Positions 33,571 through 43,479 of a DNA stretch of 64,000 nucleotides are shown here, piece by piece. The DNA lies in the NCBI GenBank assembly GCA_948567375.1, contig OX419759.1, positions 48,709,493-48,773,492 of the forward strand, written 5' to 3'. The stretch comes from Lunularia cruciata (taxonomy: Eukaryota > Streptophyta > Marchantiopsida > Lunulariales > Lunulariaceae). Position 1 is the stretch's first letter. Each line of letters begins with the position of its first letter. The position numbers were made by a program, and so were the translations under genes. Under the pieces are notes generated by a model. It had not been told where the DNA came from. It searched no databases and worked only from the letters and a program-made list of their open reading frames with translations.

Positions 33571-34060
33571 GCCTCTGGAGGCTCATCCTCACACTCATCT
33601 CTTGATGGTATGAAGGCTCCACTCCAAGCCTATTGCACCAACTAATCTGTATGCTGCTGCAATGCCTCCTCTAAACTCCACAATGGAACATCCAAGGTGG
33701 ATGGAACAATCCCACTCGTACTCCATAGCTGAGTGATCTCCTCTAGTATTGGAGTATCCTTTGCATGGGCGTTCCCCTCCAACAAGTCACCATGCCAAGT
33801 AACTGCACCGCTGAAAGCTAAAACTGATGCTACCATGGTCTTGGACTCTAGTGAGCCAAGATTGCCACTATTGAAGCGTACTGGTAGGCGACATACCCGT
33901 CCCTCACCAGAATGTCAACCAGGTCTATAAGAGGCTGTCTCCTCCCAATAGTCAATGCTAACTCTAAACCCATGGGGTATAACACTGCTCCCCCAACTAG
34001 CACATCATATGACTTAGCTATCGTCGCAATAGCCTGAGCTCTCACCACCAAGCTATCAAT
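33571..34060 (-). pseudogene. Gypsy-1 region between protease and methyltransferase
   Basis: 34051-33848 reads SYDVLVGGAVLYPMGLELA and YVAYQYASIVAI, the tail of the protease region. The frame shifts between 33848 and 33836. The new frame (LEEITQLWSTSGI, DVPLWSLEEAL) carries two stops and then runs into the methyltransferase without further breaks. The function of the segment is unknown. Confidence 0.6.
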
Positions 34061-34720
34061 CGGATGACCAGGCTGAACCTGGACAACAAGCTCTCCACAT
34101 GTGATCTACTATGTCAAACCACCACCTAGAGATGTCTGGATCTGAAATGGACACCTCTCCACATCGGTCTTCCGTAACTCTAGACCAACAACTACAGCCT
34201 TCCCCAACATAAGGGGGTGCGCACCAGAGTCTAACAAGACTCTCTGTGGTGTATAGACCTTCCCTGAAGGTCCCACCAAACAAAAAATCCCCCTTTGGTT
34301 ATCCAATATGACAACACCAGGTGTGAACCGCGCTCTTTCAAAGGCCGGTCTAGTTGGCAACTCCTCCAGTCTAGCCGCTGTTGCCTGCCATAAACCATTG
34401 GTCGCTAAACGGATCCCATGTTCCTCAACCAAGTCAGCTCCACTACCAACCACCTCTGCTCTAGTCGTAAGAACTGCACCATCCCTACTCTCACACAACG
34501 TGGCAGCCAACCGAAACACTTGGGCTGGGTCAACACCCAATGTAAACATGTCATTGGCTGAAAACAAAGGATGCCGCATAATCAGCTGAGCCGCCCCCAA
34601 CATCATGCTAGACTCAATCTGTGTAGTAGCAGGTGGCTGACTAGCAAGTAGTCCATCATGTACTCCATCACCACCTACCACACCTACATTGGGACGTCTA
34701 GGAACCATGGATGTCATCTA
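34061..34720 (-). pseudogene. Gypsy-1 aspartic protease
   Basis: The minus-strand ORF 34717-34109 contains PGVVILDNQRGIFCLVGPSG, then RVLLDSGAHPLMLGKAVV with an intact D-S-G catalytic triplet (about 34220-34240). It is preceded by a region with FERARFTPG. Position between gag and the methyltransferase fits the polyprotein order. Confidence 0.8.
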
Positions 34721-36480
34721 TAATGCCTCATATAGTGTGAAAGACTGGGGAAGTCTAACCTGTCTCCCAACCTCTCCTCTATGTGGGTCCAACTCCACTG
34801 ATGCTCCTCTAGGCTTTGGAGCACGTACTGCACTCCTAGTCATTGCTGCAGATGCATCTACCTATGCTGCTCCGCACATGAAGTCCAAAGCATCTCTATC
34901 ACCAGCATATGAGGTGGAAGCCTCAGCACCCGAATCTGATCTCCTCTGAGCAATAGCCATACTAGCCAATCTCTGCTCCAACTGCTCAATCCGAGTAGCC
35001 ATAGCTGTGTCAGAAGTAAGGGCAGGTATTGCACCCCTACTAGATGTAGATCCTCTACCACCACCTTGTCCTCCATGAACTGGAGCTCCTCTACTACTTG
35101 CCATAGCAGCCCTACCGTAACTCCGGGTGTAGGTCAAAACACTGGTCACTAGTGTGACCAAATCTATGACAATGCTCACACTGCCTCTATGTTGGTTGTG
35201 ATGCACCCGAGGTATCAGGTCCACTGCCCCGAGTACACTCTCTTCGATGGTGAGGTCCACCACAAGTCCAACAAGCAACACCACCACTCATTGGCTGCTT
35301 TTGACCCAAAAATGAGGGTAAGGATCTAACTCCACTAGGCCCTCCACTCGCTCCATAGGATCTAGGCTGTCCACCCTTTCCTTGAAAACCAACTGGGCGT
35401 GGTGCACTCTATTGCACTCTAGAAGAAGTCACAGCCGTGGATGAGGTCTCCCTACCAAATCCAGATATCACCACTCTCTCCTCCACCATATTGAGCTCAA
35501 TACGCTCAGCCAAACCAAAGACTACTGCCAAAGTGGGCAAAGTAGCCTACAACAACGTAGCATCATGAACTCTACATTGCAACTCCCTGTCCAGTATCCC
35601 ATACCAAAACTGGACTGCTTGGGCCTCAGTAACTCCCTGAGTGAAACTGATCAGCCACCTCATGCGAGTATATGCCTCACGTAGGCTCTCTCCAGCCTTC
35701 CGCTGGAACTCCTACAAGCTCCTCAGCTTGTCAGTCCGCACTCCCTGGTAATTCTACCTCAAACACAAGAAGAACTCCACCATGGGGTTAAACCCTGGTA
35801 CCACACCACCTCCTGCAGCGGTACCTCCAATCGTAGTAGCACTATCTCCAACTAGTGCATCTCCACTAGCTCCACCCACACTACTCGAGCTAGAACTCGT
35901 AGGTACAGCCGATCTACTCCTGGCCACCAAGCTTGAAGTGATCGAGACATAGTGTGGAGACCAATATTGTCTCCATAACTCAATCTCCTCTAAATGAACT
36001 CTCTTGAACTCATGGTAGTCATCCATCGGTAGACCCTCCAGATGCTGAAACAACTCCTTCCATGCCATGAAGGGTGTGAACAAAGTCGGGTTCCGCATCT
36101 ACTGCAGATCACACCAACTATCAAACTCCTGGATGAAGTCATCCAACTCAATGGTACCCACTGTACCAAAGTAACGCCTAGGGCCTTTGGAGGCCCCATA
36201 AATCTTGTCTTGTCCCACAACAATGGTGCAGACACACCAAGTGTACTCTTAACTAAATCAGCTCCTGTGTCAAACTCCAACTCAGAGTCAATCTCCTCCC
36301 TCACTAGGACCTGAGATACAGGCTGATACCGAGCACCACTCCGAGTAAACCCACTGCGTATTGCAGGGCTAACTCCTCTGAAATCTCCAAAGAACTCCGT
36401 CGTGACAAAGTAACCACAATAGCAAACCCAAACCACCAACTGCAACCGCAAGTCGCAACCGCAAGTACCCCACCAAGTGC
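34721..36480 (-). pseudogene. Gypsy-1 gag with two zinc knuckles
   Basis: The N-terminal part reads RSGARYQPVSQVLVREE, then after a frameshift near 36180 RYFGTVGTIELDDFIQEFD, MAWKELFQHLEGL and YHEFKRVHLEEIELWRQYW (capsid-like). A Ser/Gly-rich spacer follows, then a second helical segment (35750-35420). Two zinc knuckles come next: CWTCGGPHHRREC (about 35235-35275, spacing one short of canonical) and CEHCHRFGHTSDQC (35136-35182, canonical CX2CX4HX4C). A coiled segment with RIEQLEQRLASMA lies at about 34950-35010. Frame changes and stops are common. Confidence 0.8.
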
Positions 36481-37715
36481 CAATACCAACTAAGCATCAC
36501 CCACTAATGTAACTCTAACCGAGATAACTACACTAGGGGAAAGGCCAACCTATAACCTACCATCATAACACGCACTCTCACGGTCTGCAGGTCATCACTT
36601 CCTGCCTCATCGGAGAGAAACAAAGATAGTATGATTGGTCATCACTCCAGCCTCACCACCGAGAGCACACCAGAGCACCAACGCTCAAAAGTCAGGACAC
36701 CTCACACAAACGTGGTGCACAAACAGGAAGTAGAGAATGGAGGGGGTCCAATCACAAGAAATCTAAACGAAAACCCTCCATCTCATAACACAACACGGGA
36801 TTGAATCTACCACCATTTGGCATTTGACATAAGAGAAGTTTGTATCTAAGTCCTAAGCTACCAGGATCGCCAAGAATGGGATCAAACTACCTCTTCTAGC
36901 CAAAGCTACATGTGTATAGATAACAGTGGCACAATCACTAGGACAACAAGTGAGGGTGGACCAGTTGGCTAGGGCACCAATCTAGGAACAAGAGATCTAA
37001 GGGTCAAACCTTGTTGCGCACAATCTAGCATGAAAGGCAGATTTTGCCAACCAATGACCAAGATCTACTCTAAACTAGCTAGCCTCACGCAAGCAAGCTG
37101 GCTTGCTGACCCTTCTAGGCCTTCGTAGCCTCTCATAGCCCACAGCCCTATGCCTCGAAGCCTCTAAATGCCGAAATGAGGCCTTTCTTGTTGCCACTTC
37201 AAACCTCCTCCAAAATTGGCAAAACTTCTCCAAATCTACAAAACTCCTCCAAACTAGCAAAACTCCTCCAAATCTGGCCAAAATCTGACGCAAATCCCAA
37301 CCAAAATCTGACGTAAAATCTGACATAAACCCTAAAGTTGGCTGTCCGCCAAATCCCCCGCTAACTTTCCACTCGAGCCAAATTGACAACACGGGTTTTT
37401 CCAAATCATAAATTCATGAGAAAAGCTTCCCAACTCCACCTTTAATTTGACTTTCTAAGCCCAACTTGCAGCAAATTGTTCTTGCCTTCACCTTCTGAGC
37501 TCAAAATCACAACCACTGCTCAAAATTTGCTCCTTCTTTACTCAAAATTTGGCCAGCACTTTCGCACACCATCCGCCTAATTGCCAAATCTGCATCACTT
37601 GAACGAGCTTCTGCACACTAGGGAAACACTGAACTTGAATCGAGCTACCAACGATCCACCGAGCTTGGAGATACCACCAACACTCAAAGTTCATGCACCC
37701 AATTTCCCCCTGACT
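36481..37715 (-). other. Gypsy-1 untranslated leader
   Basis: This lies between the 5' LTR and gag. The only ORF of note (37404-37075, 109 residues) has no recognisable motif. 37195-37330 is made of short degenerate repeats of CAAAACTCCTCCAAATCT-like units, so the ORF is probably incidental. Confidence 0.5.
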
Positions 37716-37727
37716 TCACTTCTCTGA
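37716..37727 (-). other. Putative primer binding site of Gypsy-1
   Basis: After the 5' LTR end (ATTACA) the minus strand reads TCAGAGAAGTG. TCAGAG matches the middle of the tRNA-Met site TGGTATCAGAGC, but the first bases are degraded or overlap the LTR end. Confidence 0.35.
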
Positions 37728-38168
37728 TGTAATCAGATTGCTTACCCAACTCAACTCAGATCAGTACTTGATCTATCACTCTATAAACTGCCAACAATTG
37801 GGCAGTGATTACAGTCAAGCCACACCCCCTCAAGCATAGAGAATCTAGGTGACGCTCGCCGGCCTCTGTCCACCATAGCCAGGAACTCGAAGGCTCAACA
37901 TCAGAGAAGTGAGCTCTCTGGAACTCACTTCGAAACTATACCCCCTGGACTCGAGCTAGCACTGAAACCGTAACGGTCCCGTTGACGGCACACTCAACGG
38001 TGCAAACGGTGCAAAGTGACGGTGGACCCCACCATGAAGTCAGTACCCCGAACACTAAATCTAACCGTCGGAAAGTAGTCTCTGAGAAACTGCTGAAATA
38101 ACTCTAACTACTATCACTGGAACTCCAATGTCCGAGCATCTAGATGCGGCACTACAAATGGCGTGACA
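37728..38168 (-). repeat. Gypsy-1 5' LTR
   Basis: The plus strand runs from TGTAATCAGATTGC to GGCGTGACA. It matches 28383-28838 with about 30 substitutions, many of them C/T or G/A. It lacks the 105-bp block found twice at the 3' end of the element. Confidence 0.85.
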
Positions 38169-38714
38169 GAATTATTATTCTGCCTATGTGCTCCAAACTA
38201 TCTCCGAAAGTGGGACATATATCCATATACCTCTTCTGAAATATATAATTGTGACATAATAATACATAATAAAATATGGGACATATATACACATACCTGT
38301 TCTGAAATGCATGATTATGTTTGGTTTGTAGATGGGGACTCGTTCCCAACGACTGATAAATGCATCTGCCCATGGTAAGTGCAGCACAAATGTTTGGCCG
38401 CCTAAGGCACGTCTGCTGCGGCTGGGAATGATGCATCACTTCTTGCGAGGTCAATCATTCAAGTTACATACAAACAACACCCACAATCATGGAGATTAAC
38501 TCTGCCTCTGCACAAGCTATACACAAGTTCAATGGATGTGGAACCCAGAAAACAAGAATGTATTAACGGGATTCATAAAGAAGCTTTATTGACATCCCGC
38601 TCTGGAGTATGAATTGGCCTTCAATAGTCCAGAAACTACAAGCTGTCACTTATAACGGAAGGTGAAAATCTGCGATTTCAACCCGTAAAAATACCTTTCG
38701 TCTGTGTCTCTTGT
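38169..38714 (-). repeat. R-unit sequence 3' of the Gypsy-1 insertion
   Basis: The R unit resumes with GAATTATTATTCTGCC. It matches 4490-4550 plus 6311-6680, and the inverse of 18780-19200. A TGGGACATATAT tract occurs twice (38210, 38277). Confidence 0.6.
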
Positions 38715-39037
38715 TTGAAGGCAGAACTGTACTAGAAAAGCTACATAGAACATGCGAGGCTCTTAGGCAGAACATCCATGTGCACCTCTTGCGATTATAC
38801 ACGAAAAGGTTTCCTTGGGTACGACCATGTTCCTGCAACAGTGGAGCTACAACACTTTGGTTGTGACTGGGGAGCAGAACCGGATGCATCTCTGAAAATC
38901 AGGAAAAATGGCAAATGGTTTAGTTTACACACAACCAACCAAAGCCTACGCCTGTTCAAAAAACAATATCAGCAGTGTCAGTGGCTCGTACTCACTTGAA
39001 GTCGAACACTTTGTCTCTCTCAATACAGTTGTTGCCT
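38715..39037 (-). repeat. Tandem duplicate of R-gene exon 2 and intron
   Basis: A 320-bp unit containing exon 2 (ending AAACCTTTTCGTGTATAA, stop at 38795-38797), the intron and the last bases of exon 1 is repeated directly at 39038-39350. Each unit keeps the TTTTCAG|AGATGCATCC acceptor and the CAA|GTGAGTACGAG donor. Confidence 0.75.
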
Positions 39038-39119
39038 CTTGAGGACAAAACTGTACTAGAAGAACTCCATAAAAAATGTGAAGCTCTTAGGCAGTACATC
39101 CATGTGCCCCCTCTTTCGA

Positions 39120-40303
39120 TTAGACTCGAAAAGGTTTCCTTTGGTACGACCGTGTTCCTGCAGCAGTCGAGCTACGACACTTTGGTTGTGACTGGAGAGC
39201 AGAACCGGATGCATCTCTGAAAATCAGTAAAGATGCCAAATGGTTTAGTTCACACACAACCAACAACAAGCATAGGCCTGTTCACAAAACGATATTAGCA
39301 GTGTCAGTGGCTCGTACTCACTTGAGGTCGAACACATTGTGTCCTTCAATACGATTGAGTGACCGAATGAACATCTTCAATGTACGTGAAGACACCTGGC
39401 GTAGATTCCTGGGGAGCTCCAGCTTGGCATCACATTGATTCTTGTTCCAATGCTGGAACTCTATCCATCCCTTAGGGGCCTTGGAATGTTTCGAGGACAC
39501 TACAGTCCATCCTGCCTTTCTCCTCATGAGTTGACAAAGCGGTGAGATTTTGGACACTGGTGTTCCAGTGACCGTGTCTACCATGTAAACTGAAGGGACT
39601 ATGTCAGTATTGGGACGAGAGAACTCAATAATGTCTGTAAGGTCCAGACGATCCTTTGCTTGACTGTGAAGAATCTCACTCTCAGTCGGAGGAAACTGGA
39701 GCAAGATGTCAGTTTTGGGACGGGGGAACTCAAGAAAAACAAGCTCTTTTACAGTGTCAAGAGGTTTGCTTGCCTGAAACCAGACATTCTCGGACGAAGA
39801 AAACTGAAGAAGGAGGTCAGTCTCATAATAGGACGAGGGAACTCAAGAGCAATGACCTCTTCTATACTGACAAGTCCCTCGCTAGCGTGAAACTGGAAAG
39901 TGTCAGTCGGAGAGGATTGAAGAGTTGGGAGTGAATGACCCTGGGAAAGACTACGACGAGGAGGCAGAACCCAGAGAACCAGAGCTATGAAGATGATATC
40001 CATAAGGTTGAAAAGAGCCATAAACATGAAAGGAAACATGTCGAGGATGCTCGCTTCAAGAAACACTGTTGGACAGATGAACGTGTCCAGGAGAATCGAC
40101 AAAGCGACCACAAAGATCATTCTTGCGAAGGACCTTTGGGATGCTTGAATCGTATCCATGTTGTTTCGGAAGTACTGTAACAGAGGTGTCAAAATGTACC
40201 GAAAGAGGTGAGCGATAGTGAAGGTTTCGAGTACCAGCGAGAATAAGACTAGATCGCTGCAGAAGTTGCATAAGTCTAGAAAAAGACAAACCAAATTTCG
40301 CAT
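39120..40303 (-). pseudogene. R-gene copy with frameshift
   Basis: Exon 1 runs 40303-39322, intron 39321-39217, exon 2 39216-39120. The hydrophobic segments (about 40140-39970) and the basic domain (KRKAGW- and GWIEFQHWNKNQC-like, ending near 39330) are well kept. A frameshift near 39710-39750 separates the repeats from the rest. It is the closest relative here of the intact gene at 17405 and supports its start codon and splice sites. Confidence 0.75.
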
Positions 40304-40940
40304 TTTTTAGGGTATATGTAGATTGGATGTCAATAAGGATAATTACTTAACGACTTGATACCCGTTACAGGTCCAGCCAAACGGCACTTTTTGAGCGGAT
40401 GATTTCTGAAGGTGTATGGCCACGAATGTTACAGTTGAAAATTCAAACAGCTGATGCGCGCCCCAAGAAAAAGTATTATTGCTCAGTCAACAGTATTTCT
40501 GAACACAATGCTTAACTATTGAGTGAAAGGCTGCCTGCGGCTTGGATCCTCATGTTTAAATCTTCAAGGCTTGATAAGGAAGCAAGCTTTATGCATTTTC
40601 AAGGGACCAGTTGAGAACAGCATAGCTGATGACTTCCACATTACCTCGGTTGAAGGTCAAGCAGCGAATATAAATGAACTTCAAAATATCGTTCGTTCAA
40701 AAACAGTACTCCTCGGACCGAGTAGGTTGTGAAAGGTCACAAGAATCAAACTTACACCATATGTCCACTGCATACCTCCTTAGCAAACGTTAATAGACAC
40801 ATATACAATCACCTGTTATATCATCTTCTATTCGTGAACATACCAAATGCTGCTCTTAGTAATAATTGCCCCATGGGACTCTGTGGTAGTGAATCTCCGT
40901 TGTCCAAAACCCTCAAAGTGTAGACAGGCTAATAATCAAT
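40304..40940 (-). repeat. R-unit 5' flank, minus strand
   Basis: This is the inverse of about 16760-17400 (GGTCCAGCCAAACGGCAC, GAAGGTCAAGCAGCGAATA, TCCTCGGACCGAGTAGGTTGTG). The R-unit copy ends near 40940. Confidence 0.55.
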
Positions 40941-40980
40941 CAAGCCTTGTGACAACCTAGTGTCAACGTATTAATAGTAT

Positions 40981-41006
40981 CCAATCCTTGTGGGCACAAG
41001 GATTGG
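40981..41006. repeat. Perfect 26-bp hairpin
   Basis: Twelve-base arms (CCAATCCTTGTG / CACAAGGATTGG) surround GG. It lies just after a TGTGACAACC sequence (40949) that could be an LTR start, but no partner LTR was found. Confidence 0.8.
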
Positions 41007-42199
41007 AAACTAGCCATGAAGGAATCAATGTTATTTTGTCACAAGTTTTCTATTGTTATGTATTTACCCTCTTGGGCGGGACAATCCCAGAAGAGGTACT
41101 GCACACCCAAGGTGGCACAAGTCAGAAAAGAAAACCCATGTACAAATCAAATTCATGAAAGATATCCTGGCTCTTGGCTCCTGAAAGTGATGGTTCAGTC
41201 TGTACTGGAGTTCATTGGCCTCGAAGGTCTATACCCTCACAGTCACCTATATTGTGCATACTACAGCACCAATGAAGACTCTACCCCTTCCCAAAAGGTG
41301 TACCCCATCGCTATACTACAGGTTCATGACCAGACGGGCTTTTTGTTACCCATGGTACTTCACGACACCCACAGCCCTTTGTGACTGGTCAGCATATCGC
41401 CTTGATACTTCAGAACATCCAGGGATCCAACACCCCCAGTCAACCTTGATTGCCTTCCCGCACCTCAGCATTTGTGTTCTTACTTCAAGTTCCTCAACAC
41501 TAGTCTACCCAACAATCACAAATCATAAACAATACTGACATAGTCAAGTTAAGGATCATAGAGGTCACTACCTCCAACAAAGAGGTTCATTCATATTATA
41601 TACACATAAAATCACAACTTCACCATACACACAAATAAGGACAATGAAATGACTGAGCTTGTTATCCCGCACAGGTATGAGCTGAAATGTACTCAAATGA
41701 ACCACTGAACTCTGAACGCTGAACACTAAATACTGAACTCTTATTATATTGGGGCGATTCCCCTTATACTTTCTACTACAAAATGATGGGGCACATCCAC
41801 GGCTGTGTGATTCCATGATCCCTAGATTAAGCTCTAAACCAATTGGTACTAACCCTAATGTATCTACTATATCCTATGCAATTAATGTTGTGATGGCGCC
41901 ACTTACAAAAGGGCCTATTGTACACTCTACCTATTACGGACTTCCAGCTAGATGTTGGGAGAGGGGTCACAATGACATGGAAATGACAAAACCATCCTAC
42001 TGTATAGGTATATTGCCCTACTTATATACACATCATTCTTCCATTGATGTTTGATCCCCACAAGTAGGCCATCACAATGATGGTTAACTACAATGGTCTC
42101 CCACCACAATGAAGGCTGACTCTGGTTGGACAACTCCTATGGTTGTGGCACAATGACCACACCTTGAGGGTGTAACCTATCTTACATATGTACAAGGGT
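41007..42199. other. Unassigned 1.2 kb between R unit and coiled-coil pseudogene
   Basis: Short ORFs only (for example 41016-41384, 122 residues) without motifs. 41650-41760 holds repeated CTGAACnCTGAA units. It may be the flank of a non-autonomous retroelement. Confidence 0.35.
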
Positions 42200-43400
42200 C
42201 CAGCGAGTCTCTACTTCCCTAACCCACTTGGATTTCTCAATGCATCTTCTCCCTTACATCTTAGAATAACCTCATCTACATGCTCCCCATATTCTTCCAG
42301 CTCTTGGCTGACCTTGGTTTGGATGCTGTCAAATTTGTCATTGATATGCTTCAGCATCTTCTTGTCCAACTTGGCCAATTTCTCCAATGAATAATTCTTT
42401 GTTCCTAGGGCATATATCTCTTACTTCAACTCTTGGAGCTTCATGTGATGAACCTAGGTTAGCACCGCTTCTCCCACTTGCACTTTTAGTTAGTTTGCGG
42501 TATCCTCCACTACTGTGATCACTCGCATCCACTCCTCATCCAAGGTATCCTAGATGGACTGCACGTCCATGTCCACCTCCTGCCTGATCTGCATATGGAG
42601 GATCTGCTCACTGTCTTTGTGACCATTGACAATCATGGTCAGTTCCTCAATATGCATCTAGGCCTTCTCCATTTCCGTGTTAAGGGCATGTTTGTCTTTG
42701 GCGCTTTGGCTGCAAAGAACCTTTCTTTCCTGCTTGAGAGATGCCACCTCCTCATCCCTAGCACTCAACTGCTCCTTGTGCTTTCTTCATCCCCTCAATG
42801 TGACACTTGGACCACCCATTAAGTGTTAGTACATTGGAATCTAAGCAGGCTATTTGTTGTTGTGCTCCTGATATCTCCTTCTTCATCAGGTCCATCTCTC
42901 CTCCTTCCTCCCAATCTCTTCCTGGACCACCTTGTAGTGTACAAATGCTTGTTCACACTAGACAGTACTAACCTTCATCACTGCAAGTTTGGCATCCACT
43001 TGGTGCAACTCAGTTTGGTATTGTTCTAGCAAGGTGTCATTGTCCTTCTTCTACACCTTTTGGTTTGCAGACAAGATGTCCCATTCTCCTCTGGCTCTCT
43101 GCAGCTCTGTGTCTTTTCCTATGAGAGCCTCCTCCAGCTTGTGAACTCATGATGAGTCAGCACCTAGGACCATTTCTCCTTGTCTGATTAATCTGAAGTT
43201 TGCTTGTGATGACAACTACTCCCTCTCATGACCACATACCTCCTTTCAAATGGCATGACCCCACGAGCTGCCAACTGGTCTAGCTTCCACTCCAAGTATT
43301 GGCAATCTCCACTCCCTAGAGCTCAGCCAATTGAGTCCTTAGGCATGCAATATTAGCATGAGTCTAGGTCAACTTCTTCTTGGCTCCTAGCTTCTCCTAG
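42200..43400 (-). pseudogene. Coiled-coil pseudogene, copy Z
   Basis: Translated on the minus strand across frameshifts it gives heptad-rich, charged sequence, for example LEKLAKLDKKMLKHINDKFD and KVSQELEEYGEHVDEV near 42270-42400. The same DNA, diverged, lies at 62502-63300, so this is one family. No enzyme motif. It could be a gag-like or structural ORF of a non-autonomous element or a host gene remnant. Confidence 0.5.
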
Positions 43401-43479
43401 GTGGTGTCGTAGGGAAACTAATCTACATGTTACATTAGCATTACTTAGTAAGACATGAATTCTAAGAGATAGCAAGAGA

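Larger units (their letters stand above)
28277..38168 (-). mobile_element. Gypsy-1: Ty3/Gypsy retrotransposon encoding a cytosine methyltransferase and a PHD finger
   Basis: The element is 9.9 kb on the minus strand. It is flanked by GAAT on both sides (28273-28276 and 38169-38172); the R-unit sequence is continuous across it. Order from 38168 downward: 5' LTR, leader, gag with two zinc knuckles, protease, cytosine-5 DNA methyltransferase, RT, RNase H, integrase, PHD finger, purine tract, 3' LTR. The ORF ends at 33836, 33563, 33176, 32711, 31994, 31718, 30788, 30245 and 29447 are all congruent modulo 3. The pol region 33836-29115 is therefore one frame interrupted only by stops. By eye the shared LTR portion carries about 30 substitutions in 430 bp, so this copy is old. 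Confidence 0.92.

Noticed and set aside
34862-35287. Separate hydrophobic protein in front of the Gypsy-1 protease
   Set aside because: Its first part is the wrong frame of the zinc-knuckle region of gag; the other frame shows both CCHC motifs.
37075-37404. 109-residue ORF in the Gypsy-1 leader as an extra protein
   Set aside because: Made largely of short degenerate DNA repeats with no motif; left as leader.
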